64,000 nt of DNA from Sthenelais limicola (GCA_942159475.1 OW804097.1:115146169-115210168); one strand, 5' to 3'; shown: positions 52,851-63,326, counted from the stretch's first letter. Notes: generated by a model not told the origin, from the sequence alone. A program made the numbers and translations.

Positions 52851-53109
52851 TGATAACTTGAGTCCTATATAAGTCATAACATGAATGTGATGTGTTGCCA
52901 AAGAATGTGTCAAAAGACGCAAAATTAATATTTTTGGCATATTTGTTGTTTTGATTCTTGGTGTGTTGGTCCAGTTAGTTTTATTAGTATACATGGGTGT
53001 GCACCCTCCTCCCCCTGCATCATGCGTCCAGAGAGTTCCCTACTGCAAGAGATATCTATTTGGCGGAAGTAAATTGGTTATGTTTCACCGAATCTGTACA
53101 CCTAATATT

Positions 53110-53113
<4 letters not shown>

Positions 53114-53167
<54 letters not shown>
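53114..53167. repeat. (TA)n microsatellite
   Basis: About 27 uninterrupted TA dinucleotides. Confidence 0.97.
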
Positions 53168-53171
<4 letters not shown>

Positions 53172-53377
53172 GTTGACATTCAAAAACCATTCTTATGGTT
53201 CTGCCATAAGACGACTGCAGACATTTAGATTTTACCAGAAAAATCTATATTTCGTTAGCTTTTTAATGGAATAGATTATAATTGCGGAGTTTCTACCTTC
53301 AATAGAGCGACAGTCCTTTGTTTTTCTGATCAGGGATTACAGGCTCCCCCGGTAGTCTGCCACTATGACATCATTGT

Positions 53378-53490
53378 TGAGGGCGAGCCAATGGTCACAT
53401 GATCGCATCTGATTGGCTTAGAGGGGCAGGGGCTGTTCCCTGCTTGCTGTTCCATCAACTTTTTGTTTAGGCGGCCATCTTTGAATTCTC
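53378..53490 (+). promoter_or_regulatory. Weak candidate promoter: two CCAAT boxes, GC box, YY1-like site
   Basis: GAGCCAATGGTCACATG, GATTGGCTTAGAGGGGCAGG and GCGGCCATCTTTG lie within 100 bp, an arrangement seen in CpG-type promoters. No convincing first exon is visible downstream, so this is tentative. Confidence 0.25.
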
Positions 53491-53824
53491 CTCGCTTCGA
53501 ATGTGCTGTTTGCAAGAAGTTTTTAATTATTGCTCAAATCAAAAAAATTCTCTGGACAATCATGAAGTCAACTTCGCTAGCCAGCTTCGGGACTTCTTAG
53601 AAAAGTTTGACATATGAAAAAAAGTTGAGTTTTGAGGCGGCAGGTAGGCGAGTGGAATACAGAAAGGCCTGACATTAGATGGCGGAGTGACAGTCTCAAA
53701 TTTTCGGGGAAGCCTAAAAAAAGTTTTTTTTACTAGCCTGCATCTGCGTTTACTAGGGGGCTGCCTCCTGCGTCCAGTATAAAAAACTACTTCATCCTGC
53801 GTGGTGTTCACACCCACTTGTACA

Positions 53825-54052
53825 TAATCATACATTTAATATGTCTGTATGTTCCACGATCATCCTAAAGATGTATATTTAACTACTTTACTAGTTATTG
53901 TCCATCCAATAATTTCCTTTTCAAACATAAAAAGATATAAAATAACCTAGTATATAGATGTGCTATCAGCCGATTCCCATCATTTGAAATATAATGGTAT
54001 CTCAAAATCCATTTTTCAGCGACTGAAGACTCAGTTTTCTTCCGACACATCA
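53825..54052. mobile_element. M2 MITE, right half
   Basis: CATAAAAAGATATAAAATAA through CAGCGACTGAAGACTCAG and CGACACATCACAAAC. Confidence 0.68.
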
Positions 54053-54107
54053 CAAACAGTTTGTTATTCATATAATCAAGTTTTTTTTACTCTGATCAAT
54101 GAACTCT

Positions 54108-54652
54108 CTTACTCCGTCTCCCTTTCTCCTCTCCTCTCTCCTCTCTCCTTTCTCTCAACCACTCATCTTTCTGTGTCTCACTCTGCATCTCCCTCTCTCT
54201 CCTCTCCTCCCTCCTATCTCCTCTCTCCTTTCTTTGTCCTCTCTCTGCCTCACTCAGTCACTCCTCTCTCACTCTCTCCCCTTCTCACTCCTCTCTCACT
54301 CTCTCTCACTCTCTCTCCCTCTCTCTCCTCTCTCCCTCTCTCTCCCTCTCTCTCCCTCTCTCTCCCTCTCTCTCCCTCTCTCTCCCTCTCTCTCCCTCTC
54401 TCTCCTCCTCTCTCTCTCTCCTCTCTCTTTCCCTCTCTCTCTCCCCCTCTCCCCTCTCTCTCTCCCTCTCTCTCCTCTCCCTCTCTCTCTCCTCTTTCTC
54501 CCTCTCTCTCCCTCTCTCTCCCTCTCTGTCTCCCTCTCTCTGTCTCCCTCTCCCTCTCTCTCTTCTTCTCTCTTTCTTGTCGCCCTCTTCTTGTTTAATA
54601 CTCTCTCCCATTCCCTCTCCCTCTCCTCTCTCTCTTTCCCTCTCTCTCTCTA
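54108..54652 (+). repeat. CT-rich simple sequence, ~545 bp
   Basis: CTCTCTCCCTCTCTCTCCCT runs. The overlapping long frames of Ser/Leu/Pro are artefacts. Confidence 0.93.
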
Positions 54653-54862
54653 ATAGTAGGTTATTAATAGCATCGTGTTTCTCCCTCTTTGATCAATGGG
54701 GACGGATGGAAGGGACGGCTATAGACGCCGCCATGTTTGTTCCTGCGTGCTGAGGAGCTACATCATCCTATACCGGAAATGCACCAGTACCGGAAGCTGC
54801 AAACAGGACTGAGGAGTTATGGGAAGTTTTCACTTTCACAACCCACGCATCGTCCGCCAATA

Positions 54863-55101
54863 TGGGTGAAGTCTTCTGAAAATGTACAATTGGCCTTCAC
54901 CAATCTTTTAAAAATACACAAATTAAAGACGAAAATCTGGTTTAAAATACAGTTCAACATAACCAGACAGACTTATTGAATCAATACAATACAGAATATA
55001 CTCAGATACACCTAGTATTTATCAATTTTCAGTCAAATTTAGCAGAATTCGATAGATGTGTAGAACTGTACATTGCGCATAATTTCTGGAAATCTGACCC
55101 A
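54863..55101 (+). mobile_element. M1 MITE
   Basis: TGGGTGAAGTCTTCTG start. A GGTTTAAAATACAG body variant. Right end GGAAATCTGACCCA. Confidence 0.84.
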
Positions 55102-55148
55102 TGTACCTCAACCAAGTGTTACTGCACTAGGGCGCCGATATACCATAA

Positions 55149-55240
55149 GTAATATGTGATGTGTTACAGGAAAATGAGTCACAAGTAGCATAATTGATAT
55201 TTTGTGTTATTCACAAGATGTCATTGTTGGAATGTCATGA
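55149..55240. mobile_element. M2 MITE, left tip
   Basis: ATATGTGATGTGTTACAGG then AAAATGAGTCACAAGTAGC and CACAAGATGTCATTGTTGGA. Confidence 0.7.
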
Positions 55241-55358
55241 AATTATCATGATTTATGTAGCAAGTCGATTAAAATATTTTCGAATGTTTTCATGGAATAG
55301 GAGACTTGTGTTCCTTGTGTAAAATTGATTCATCTTTGATCTTTAAGATTTATGATTA

Positions 55359-55579
55359 TGGGTCAGTTTTTTTTAGAAAATGTACAATTCACCTTCACCA
55401 ATCCTCTCAAATAACCCATATTTAAGACAGAAATAAAGTTTAAAATACATTTCAACCTAACCAAACTGATTGATAGAATCAATGCAATACCGAATATACT
55501 CAAATTCACCTAATTTAGTAGAATTTACTAAATGTGTACAAAACTCTGCCAATTGTACGTTTTCTGAAAGTCTGACCCA
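55359..55579 (+). mobile_element. M1 MITE
   Basis: TGGGTCAG followed by a T run, end GAAAGTCTGACCCA, TA on both sides. A ~25-bp deletion removes the CAAATTGCAGC part. Confidence 0.86.
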
Positions 55580-55974
55580 TATAGCGGTTGCGATAAAAGC
55601 TGAGTAATTGTGTTAACTGTGATTTTCGAGTTTATAATTCGGATGATATGGCAACGCATGAAAACAACGACATTAGTTGCTTAGGCATGCGTATTTGATA
55701 ATGTGTTATTGTACGGCCAATAAAAATATTTAAAAATGAAATCACAAAATCTGTATTTTGCTTTATTCTTCGATCATTTCTACTAGCGATGAAATTATTA
55801 AACTGTATGAGATAGATCATATTAACTGTTATAGATGTACGAGAAACTGAAGTTGATTGTCTCGGTTGATTTACACTGCTTCTCCCTTTAACCAAATACT
55901 CCCAGTTCAGACATTAGAAAATAGTCCCCAAATCGAATTTTACATACTAATGTAAATCATAATTTCTATCAGTA

Positions 55975-56086
55975 CCAACTAGTCAGGAACCCTCTGGAAG
56001 ACCTGGAACTCACTTTCAGATGCGGATCTCCTTTTTCTTTCTTGTATGAATACAAAATGCATTGAATTGAATTGAAGTTGATGTAT
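55975..56086 (+). mobile_element. LINE 3' end fragment with (TTGAA)n tail
   Basis: CTCTGGAAGACCTGGAACTC leads to TTTCTTTCTTGTATGAATAC and ATTGAATTGAATTGAAG. The tail resembles that of the LINE ending at 38512, and TGGAAGACCTG also occurs at 52652. Confidence 0.5.
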
Positions 56087-56613
56087 AGTGCTGCCCACTA
56101 GTGCCGTTTTCCACAATGAGGATTTGCTTAGCTTAGCTCCCAGTGGCGCCATCTAAAGACAACAACTCTCGTAGATTATCCAATCAGTGAGACAGTGCGT
56201 GACTTTATGAAGATACCTATCTCTAGATCAAACACACGTTGCATCCTCTCTCTTTTTCTTTTAAAGTTTTTATTCAACATAACCTGACATCGAGGCTCTA
56301 TAATTATTTTGTAATTTTGGGAGGTTTTCAAATTTTCCCCTCTCTTCCACTGTCCATTTCAATGTCTGTCGACTGAAATATTTCAAATGTTTCAACAATA
56401 ATAAACAGTTTAAGTACTTATATCCTTAGACCCTGCCTACACATTTCAGGACTTCATTTCAAATCCTGGTTTATGTTTTTGAAATAACAGAAACCAGGAT
56501 TGGAAAATTGGAAATGAAATCCTAGGATTCATCGGAAGACCAAAATCGGGGGGCAATCGTGAGGCAAATCGGCTGTGTGTGGGCAGGGTAAACGTCTTCA
56601 CTATCAAGTTCCC

Positions 56614-57356
56614 TTAAAGAGATAAACCACTGTTCTCCGCACTGCTGCAGGCGGGAGTTAAAGGAACTAATGCATGAAAAATAAGGATTTACAGTAATTT
56701 TTTCAAACTTTGTCTTGAGAAAGTACATGGTTGGAGGATAACAAAAAGCAAAAAAAAATGGATCTCAGCATATTTTTTTTCTTTCTAGAGACCAGCAAAG
56801 TTTAGTATTGAAGTATGTGGGAAAAATGGATATTTTCTCAGTTTTTCCAAGATTTCAGACAGACAAATAACATTTTTCAATTGAAATGTCTTCTAAACAT
56901 AACCACTATAGATGTTTGCCCTCATGTATGAAAGAACAGGGTATCAACATATTTTGAAATATATTATTTAGCGTTGAAAATCTTCAATATTCCTGTTTTT
57001 AACTCACCGCCATGCAGATTCAGTTGAATAACTTTTTTAAAAGGTTGGTGACCCCCATTTTTTATTGCTTGAAAGGGTAAAGCAATATGTTAGCTATGTT
57101 TATAGAGATTTTTAGGAGAAAGTTATTTTCAATTTTTTTTTTATACTGAAAAAACGAAAAAATTGTCCTTTTCTCATAGACTTCCATAATGAACAACCAT
57201 AAATTTTGAGGCTCCCTAAAATCAAAACTAACCCGGTGACATATTGTTTTTATTGGCTTTTTGAATTCACATAACCTTGTTCTTTCACGAGGCAAAGTTT
57301 AAACAAAATGTTATTTTCAGTTTTTTTCCCAGTTGAACTGTGGTTTATCTCTTTAA
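56614..57356. mobile_element. TTAA-flanked non-autonomous DNA transposon
   Basis: Inverted ends AGAGATAAACCAC (13 bp) at 56618-56630 and 57340-57352 are each bordered by TTAA (56614-56617, 57353-57356), a 4-bp target duplication. Kolobok and piggyBac elements duplicate TTAA. The interior has no ORF of substance, so it would depend on an external transposase. Confidence 0.72.
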
Positions 57357-57460
57357 CATTTTCCACCAGAAATCTGTTCTTTTTTTCCCATGTCCCTAAA
57401 CAACGTTGTTATACTGCTTATACAGACTAGTATACTAGTCTGTGAGAATATCATTGTATA

Positions 57461-58701
57461 CACTCTCCCGCGCACCGTACCCGTGCGATACGGAGCGGCG
57501 AGTTTTTTCGTCTTCAGTGTGACGATTTTTGTCTACCGAGCACCGCGAACGCTACTGGTGAGCTGTGGTGACGAAATTGCCTGAACTTCTGAGACGAAAA
57601 ACGGTCATTTGAATCACGGAGACGAAATATGATATGCTCCGTATTCGCGCTCCGTTTTTCGTATTGAGTTTTGGATTTTGGAAGCTTACCTATAAGGTGA
57701 AACTTATTAAATATTGTTTTAACCTAAGGTATATATAATGATTAATTCCCCCAAACGGGCAGCATTTGATTTCAGGAGGTCATTTTTTTAGAAAAAATAA
57801 AATTCGTCAAATCTCTACGATTTTTGGCGTACGTATAGCAGGGAATATCAGCATTATGCAGACGAAGTTTGGGAAGGCTGTGGCACATATTTCGATTCCT
57901 ACACCTATGCTTCAGAAACCTCAATTTTCCCTATCTTTTTGCCTTATTTCGGCTATATTAGACCAGAATTATCGAATAATATAGTGCAACTTTAATGTGA
58001 AATACCCAGTACTTATGCCAGTGATATCAATTGACAAATTAACAACTAGGAAATCAATGTTAGACACCAAATAGGATGTGGTTGTAACCAACGTTTCAAT
58101 ACCTTTTTGTCAAAATATCTGTCTTATTTCAATACAATTACAGTGTTAAAATAAGACCATCTCTTTATTTCTACCTGGATATATTCAATATATATTCATG
58201 AAAAAAAAACATTCCCTGCTCTTCCTCTCCTTTCCCGCCCATCTCTTTCTTACTTTCTTTCAATTGCAATCCTCCTGTCTGCCTCTCCCCTCTTTCTCTT
58301 TCTGTCCTTGTCTGCATTTCTCTCTCCCTCTCTCTCACACACACTATTATCATCCAGAGTGATTCCTTGAGGACTAACTTACAGCTGGTTCTGTGGTGTA
58401 GTGGTTAGGATGCTCGCTTGTGAACCCCAAGGTTCTTAGATCGAACCCAAGCATAGGTAAGTTTTTTCTCTGTTTGGCATCAGTGGTTCTACACTAGTGG
58501 CCGTCATGCACTAATGGTCATGCCAGTTTGTCTGGCACTGGCCGGCCAGCCTAATCCTAATCCTTTAGCTTTCCCAGGTACCCGTCGCAGGTAAGAAAAA
58601 CGCCGCGCGAATACGCTGAGACGAAAAAAATCGTATCAAAAGTGGGTACAAGAAATTCGTATTCATTTTCGTATCGCGCGGATACGTTGCGCGGGACAGT
58701 G
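57461..58701. mobile_element. 1.24 kb element with ~32 bp imperfect inverted ends
   Basis: The left end begins CACTCTCCCGCGCACCGTA. The right end, reverse complemented, begins CACTGTCCCGCGCAACGTA. They agree over about 32 bp with four differences, and related GACGAAAAA stretches follow inside both arms. TA borders each side. The arms are far richer in CpG than the surroundings. The interior carries a CT-rich tract (58205-58340) and the tRNA-like sequence, with no transposase ORF. Confidence 0.55.
58386..58465 (+). ncRNA. tRNA-like sequence, probably a SINE head or tRNA pseudogene
   Basis: The segment has an A-box-like stretch (GTGTAGTGGTTAGGATG) and a T arm that pairs (GGTTC, seven-base loop, GAACC). 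The anticodon-like centre is TTGTGAA and a T run follows. The acceptor strands do not pair, so it is not an intact tRNA. A tRNA-derived SINE head is the best reading, with the ~130 bp downstream, up to the AATCCTAATCC motif near 58555, as a possible body. It lies inside the 57461-58701 inverted-repeat element. Confidence 0.45.
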
Positions 58702-58975
58702 TACAATACCACCGAAACCAGCTCAATAAAATTTCTTTAAAGAAACATCTCATATTCATTTTCGTTTCCTAAATAAATGCGTGGAATACAATTTCATTTT
58801 AATGGAATTTGGTTGCATTGTCTCTTAATATTTGGTCCTATGAGGGTGAGAGAGGAAACATGCTAACGGGATGCGATACCCTGCTCTTTTCTATCATTAG
58901 TAATGGTTCTTCTACATGGATATAATGTGGTCAAATTGTGGGAATCGAACATTTTCTGGCGATATCTCCCAGATA

Positions 58976-59250
58976 TGGGTAAACTTTTCCAAAAATGTAC
59001 AGTTCGCCTTCACCAATCCTGTCAAATAACCCATATTTAAGCCAAAAATGCCGTTCAAAATATAATTTATCATAACCAAACAAATATCTGGTTCAAAATA
59101 CAGTTCAACATAACCAGACAGATTTATTGACTGAAAACAATACATAATACACTCAGATATAGTCAGTATCTATCATGTTTCACTTTAATTTAGCAGAATT
59201 TGAGAGATGTGTAGGATTGTAGATTGGTCATTTTCTGAAAATCTGACCCA
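58976..59250 (+). mobile_element. M1 MITE with duplicated centre
   Basis: TGGGTAAACTTTTCC start, GAAAATCTGACCCA end. GTTCAAAATATAATTTATCA is partly repeated as GTTCAAAATACAGTTCAACA, giving 275 bp. An orphan tip lies at 58935-58972. Confidence 0.8.
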
Positions 59251-59467
59251 TATGTTCAATACACAGTCTTGAAATCGACAGTCCTGAGACATGAGGCCTG
59301 TATTCATACAACTAACAGAACGAAACATCCCTAAATAAAAACAATTTAACAAAGTGATCTTGTGAATAAAACACCTTGAAAATATCAATTTTGCGACTCA
59401 TCTTTCTGTATCATAATATATAGGAAGCCACAGGCCCCTCTGCACACACATGGCCGGCCTAGCTGAC

Positions 59468-59880
59468 CATAATGTGATGTGTTACAGCAAAATGAGTCAC
59501 AAGTCGCAAAATCGATATTTTTCAAAGTATTTTATTTAATTCACAAGATCTCATGTTTGGAGTGCTTAACACTGTCCGCAGTAAGTATAAATACGTTTAC
59601 CACATTTCACGACAGTTATTAGATATATATCCATGTATTTCATAGGTCATCTTTCAGAGTATATTTAGCTACTGAACTAATAAATATCAACCCAGAAATA
59701 TTGAAAACATCTTTTTCAGAAATAAGAAAATGAAAGTTAAAATATAGAAGTACACATAAGATATCATATTGTTTACTATCATTAGAATCTGCTTGATCTC
59801 CTCGTTTCAAATATGATGGCATTTCAAAATCCACCCATTTGTTGCGACGGGTATAACTCATTTCTCTATAACACATCACA
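59468..59880. mobile_element. M2 MITE, full length
   Basis: ATAATGTGATGTGTTACAGC to ACTCATTTCTCTATAACACA then TCACATA, with an M1 copy attached to its right end. A short M2 fragment also lies at 59344-59412. Confidence 0.87.
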
Positions 59881-59882
59881 TA

Positions 59883-60108
59883 TGGGTCAGATTTTCAGAA
59901 AATGTACAATAATTCAACTTCGCCAATCTTCTCCAATAACCCAAATTTTAGATAAAAATAAAGTAAAAAATACACTTCAACCTACCCAAACAGATTGCTA
60001 GAATCAGTGCAATGCTGAATATACTCGAATTTACCTAGCATTGACCAAATTACAGCCTAATTTATCAGAATTAGCTGCCAATTGTACATTTTCTGAAAGT
60101 CTGACCCA
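59883..60108 (+). mobile_element. M1 MITE abutting M2
   Basis: TGGGTCAGATTTTCAG directly after the M2 end CACATCACATA. Right end GTCTGACCCA. TA on each side. Confidence 0.89.
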
Positions 60109-60222
60109 TATTATGAATTAACATCAGACACATGGCCTACGTATACTAGACATGCACGCGTGCATCTAGTCTCCAATACCAATTAACGAGCAAAGCAACC
60201 ACGCCATATGCTCACCACCATA

Positions 60223-60462
60223 TGGGTGAAATTTCCAGAAAATGTACAATTCAGCTTCACCAATTCATTGAAATAACCCAAATTTCAGGCGACAATAAAG
60301 CTCAAAATGTAGTTCAACCTAACCAAACAGATTGCTAGAATCAATGCAATGTCGAACATACTTGAATTTACCTAGTGTTGGCCAAATTGTAGCCTAATTT
60401 AGCAGAATCTGCTAAATGTATACAGCTGCCAATTATTGTACATTTTCTGAAAATCTCACCCA
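60223..60462 (+). mobile_element. M1 MITE
   Basis: TGGGTGAAATTTCCAG start, GAAAATCTCACCCA end. Confidence 0.87.
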
Positions 60463-60939
60463 TGTATTGATCTTACACAGATCAATAGTACAGGTTGATA
60501 GATACACTCGTCCCAAGTAACCATCTGCGGCTATATAATAACACCCGCTATAATCACCCGCTATAATCACCTGCTATAATCATCTTTACCTTGCTGTAGT
60601 GATGATTTGGTTTCAGTTCTAATGTTATTTGTCTAATACTATTATGATAGACATTTATTTTAGCTATTTTTATTGGCAAAGATTTTAAACAGGTGTCTTA
60701 GAAATGGCGCGTAACTTTATATGGTTGTTTCCGTGTGTTCCATTAAAAAATAAACAAATTTAAATATAGTTACTAAGAGAAAACGTAATTTAGCTCTAAG
60801 CAAACGCAACTGATTTAATGTATATTGATATGTCATGCGAAAATTCAGTGTCAGAGGATAACAATATAATCCTTAAGAACTCGCATGGTTTAACATTTTA
60901 TGGTAATGATTTCTGTCCTCTTGACTTTACTACCGTTTA
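60463..60939. other. Unique spacer
   Basis: A short TATAATCACC triplication at about 60546-60585, otherwise nothing recognised. Confidence 0.5.
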
Positions 60940-61151
60940 TGGGTCAGATTTTCAGAAAATGTACTATTCGCCTTTACCAATTCAGAAATGATCTTCAAAA
61001 TGCAGTTTAACTTAACATAACTGATACTTAAATCCATGCGATACCAAATGTATTCAGATATACCCAAAATTTATCATTTTTTAGCAGAATTTAGCAGAAA
61101 TTACTAAATAAGTAGAGCTGCCAATTGTACATTTTCTTGAAATCTGACCCA
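60940..61151 (+). mobile_element. M1 MITE
   Basis: TGGGTCAGATTTTCAG start, GAAATCTGACCCA end, with ~25 bp missing near CAATTCAGAAATGATC. Confidence 0.85.
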
Positions 61152-61194
61152 CATGGTACTCGTTTGACACAGCTGAAAATGAAATACAGGGCAT

Positions 61195-61330
61195 ATAGGG
61201 TTTCTAAGAAGTCCACATTTGTATGTTGCACAAATCCTTCTCAATGAAAACGTCACTTATTATCGCCGTTTTCGCTCGGCCGATTTAACTTTAAATTATT
61301 CATATTAACAAGTAACGGCCGCAAAATATC
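61195..61330 (+). repeat. M4 dispersed repeat
   Basis: AAGTCCACATTTGTATG, CACTTATTATCGCCGTTTTC and GCCGATTTAACTTTAAATTA. Confidence 0.6.
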
Positions 61331-61392
61331 GACGAATCCAGTCCTTTACGACGTATAATATGTTAAGATTTTGTTTGTCGTATTAGCTGAGT

Positions 61393-61629
61393 GGGGTGAA
61401 GTCACCAGAAAATGTACAATTCACTTTCAATAATCCCCTCAAATAACCAAAATTTCAGACGAAAATACAGTTTAAAATACATTTCAAGCTAACCAAACAG
61501 ATTGCTAGAATCAATGCAAGGCCAAATATACTCGAATTTACCTAGTATTGACCAAATTGCAGCCTAATTTAGCATAATTTACTAAATGTATACAGCTGCC
61601 AATTGTACATTTTCTGAAAATCTGACCCA
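61393..61629 (+). mobile_element. M1 MITE in the 3' flank of the fucosyltransferase gene
   Basis: GGGTGAAGTCACCAG start, GAAAATCTGACCCA end. It lies 27 bp beyond the stop codon, so transcripts probably run into it. Its AATAAA-type motif is lost here (AAAATACAG) and would be antisense anyway. Confidence 0.88.
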
Positions 61630-61655
61630 GAATGTATCTTTAAACTCAGCACCCA

Positions 61656-63011
61656 TCAGTTACTCGCATCCAAGAAACTGTGTACAAAATTAGATCGACA
61701 TAATCTGGAGCTGTCCCAGAATTTATGCAAATTCACGGATCTCTTTTTCTTGATAAACTCCACATCATAGAGTTTCTCACACACTCCACAAAAACTTCCA
61801 CCTTTTTTAAGTGCATAGTTTTTTCTCCACGCATGAAACTTCAAATATTCTGTCATGTTTTTGTCCAGAAACTTGAGATACCTTGCCAGGAGGGCAGGAG
61901 TTTTAAAATCCCTCACATCTATGTAAGATCTCGGGGGTAAGGCCTCAACATAGTCTTCTCGCGAGATCCCGCCGAGAACCACGGGAACGAGACCAATTTT
62001 GAGAGCTCCGAATGCCTTCTCCGTAATGTAGTCCTTACACACCGAATTCTCGAATGCAAGATAGAATTTATAATTTCCAGATTTCGCCAGGTTTATCATG
62101 CAAGATGTTGACTTTTTCCCAGGGTCGACTGGACACTTTCTACCACATTTTCCATAAATATCCACTTTTATATATTTCTTTAGTTCATCTGCATATACAT
62201 TCCTTTTACTCTGCTTGGAGTTGCAATTGCTCACGACCCAAAGAACAGGTTGCCGCTGAAGATTTCTCCTCTGAAGATTTCTCCCCTGAAGATTTCTCCT
62301 CTGAAGATTTCGGTTTATTTGAGGTAAGTCTTTAATTTGAAACTTAGCCTTTCCGTTTGCTACCCGTCCGTAGGGAAAATATACAGTAGAACCTCGCATG
62401 TACGTCACACTCCAGTTGTAAAAGTTCACTTCATGAGTATTTTTCCGGAAATCCGGGGCCTCCATAGAAAACGCTGCATATATTTGGGTCGAAGTACGAT
62501 GCTTCGGTGGTGGCAACATCTCTCTATCCGATATGCGAAACATTATCGCATCAAATCGCAAAGGATCCACTTTGTCGTCAACTGTAGACATTTCACATTT
62601 CACATTACCACATTGAAGGGTATTTGGTACGTTTCTAGCTGCAGACCAGAATTTATTTGTCCAGAATAATATGGATTTGATTCGGTGAGAGGTATTCTTG
62701 ATTTTCACAACCCCGTGTTTCTTTTTACTATCTAGAATAAGTTTATTTTTATCTGAGTATGCATTGCGCCGATGAAGCGGACGATGATACACTACTTTGT
62801 CTACATTCTCCAAATCCTCCCCCTTCATTGCAATCTGAGCAAAATGCTTCGGAGGTCTTGATAGGGAGTTGTTATTAGTGTTCTTATATGAAGGGTATTT
62901 CTCACGGTAAGTTGATATTAGCCCATTTTCAATCCGATATTTTGTGAATATAGTAAAAGTAATTAAAGTGGCAGAGAGGAAAATAGTAAAACTGAGTCGA
63001 ATATATGCCAT
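61656..63011 (-). CDS. Alpha-1,3-fucosyltransferase (GT10), type II Golgi membrane protein
   Basis: The 451-aa intronless ORF starts at an ATG. It would transfer fucose from GDP-fucose to N-acetylglucosamine-type acceptors in the Golgi lumen. It has a short cytoplasmic tail (MAYIR), a signal anchor at about residues 6-23, a basic stem to about 105, then the catalytic domain. The GT10 donor-binding signature FYLAFENSVCKDYITEK with GLVPVVLGG is intact (316-348). PPRSYIDVRDF and a C-terminal CGVC also fit. A sequon (NWS) is at 199. Residues 236-253 are a tandem run of NLQRR-type 5-aa units just before WVVSNC, an insertion not expected in the family. M1 copies begin 27 bp downstream and 79 bp upstream. 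Confidence 0.93.
   Translation of the reverse strand: MAYIRLSFTIFLSATLITFTIFTKYRIENGLISTYREKYPSYKNTNNNSLSRPPKHFAQIAMKGEDLENVDKVVYHRPLHRRNAYSDKNKLILDSKKKHGVVKIKNTSHRIKSILFWTNKFWSAARNVPNTLQCGNVKCEMSTVDDKVDPLRFDAIMFRISDREMLPPPKHRTSTQIYAAFSMEAPDFRKNTHEVNFYNWSVTYMRGSTVYFPYGRVANGKAKFQIKDLPQINRNLQRRNLQGRNLQRRNLQRQPVLWVVSNCNSKQSKRNVYADELKKYIKVDIYGKCGRKCPVDPGKKSTSCMINLAKSGNYKFYLAFENSVCKDYITEKAFGALKIGLVPVVLGGISREDYVEALPPRSYIDVRDFKTPALLARYLKFLDKNMTEYLKFHAWRKNYALKKGGSFCGVCEKLYDVEFIKKKRSVNLHKFWDSSRLCRSNFVHSFLDASN
62253..62315 (-). repeat. 15-bp in-frame tandem repeat inside the fucosyltransferase gene
   Basis: About four copies of a 15-bp unit (plus strand CTGAAGATTTCTCCT) encode repeated NLQRR/NLQGR. 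Every unit keeps the frame, so copy-number change would alter protein length without breaking it. Confidence 0.85.
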
Positions 63012-63089
63012 TGTGATAAACCAGTGATATCAGCCACGAAGATTAATTATTGTATATTTGTTATTATCAATCACAATTACTATGGTGTT

Positions 63090-63326
63090 TGGGTGAAGTC
63101 GCCAGAAAATGTACAATTCACCTTCACCAATTCTCTCAAATAACCCACATTTTAGACGAAAATAAAGTTCAAAATACAGCTCAACCTAACCTAACAGATT
63201 GGTAGAATCAATGCGATGCCGAATATACTCGGATTTACCAAGTATTGGCCACATTGCAGCCTGATTTAGCAGAATTTACTTCATGTGTACAGCTGCCAAT
63301 TGTACATTTTCTGAAAATCTGACCCA
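63090..63326 (+). mobile_element. M1 MITE upstream of the fucosyltransferase gene
   Basis: TGGGTGAAGTCGCCAG start, GAAAATCTGACCCA end, 79 bp before the start codon, so it may overlap the promoter. Confidence 0.9.

Noticed and set aside
53560..53835. 91-codon minus-strand ORF near a possible promoter
   Set aside because: No recognisable domain, overlaps M2 remnants at one end and is in the wrong orientation for the promoter-like motifs.
53960..54653. ORFs of 212 and 184 codons rich in Ser, Leu and Pro
   Set aside because: They span a CT simple-sequence tract; opposite-strand frames are open too.
58386..58465. Functional tRNA-His
   Set aside because: The GTG anticodon-like centre and T arm are present, but acceptor strands do not pair and the D arm is poor.
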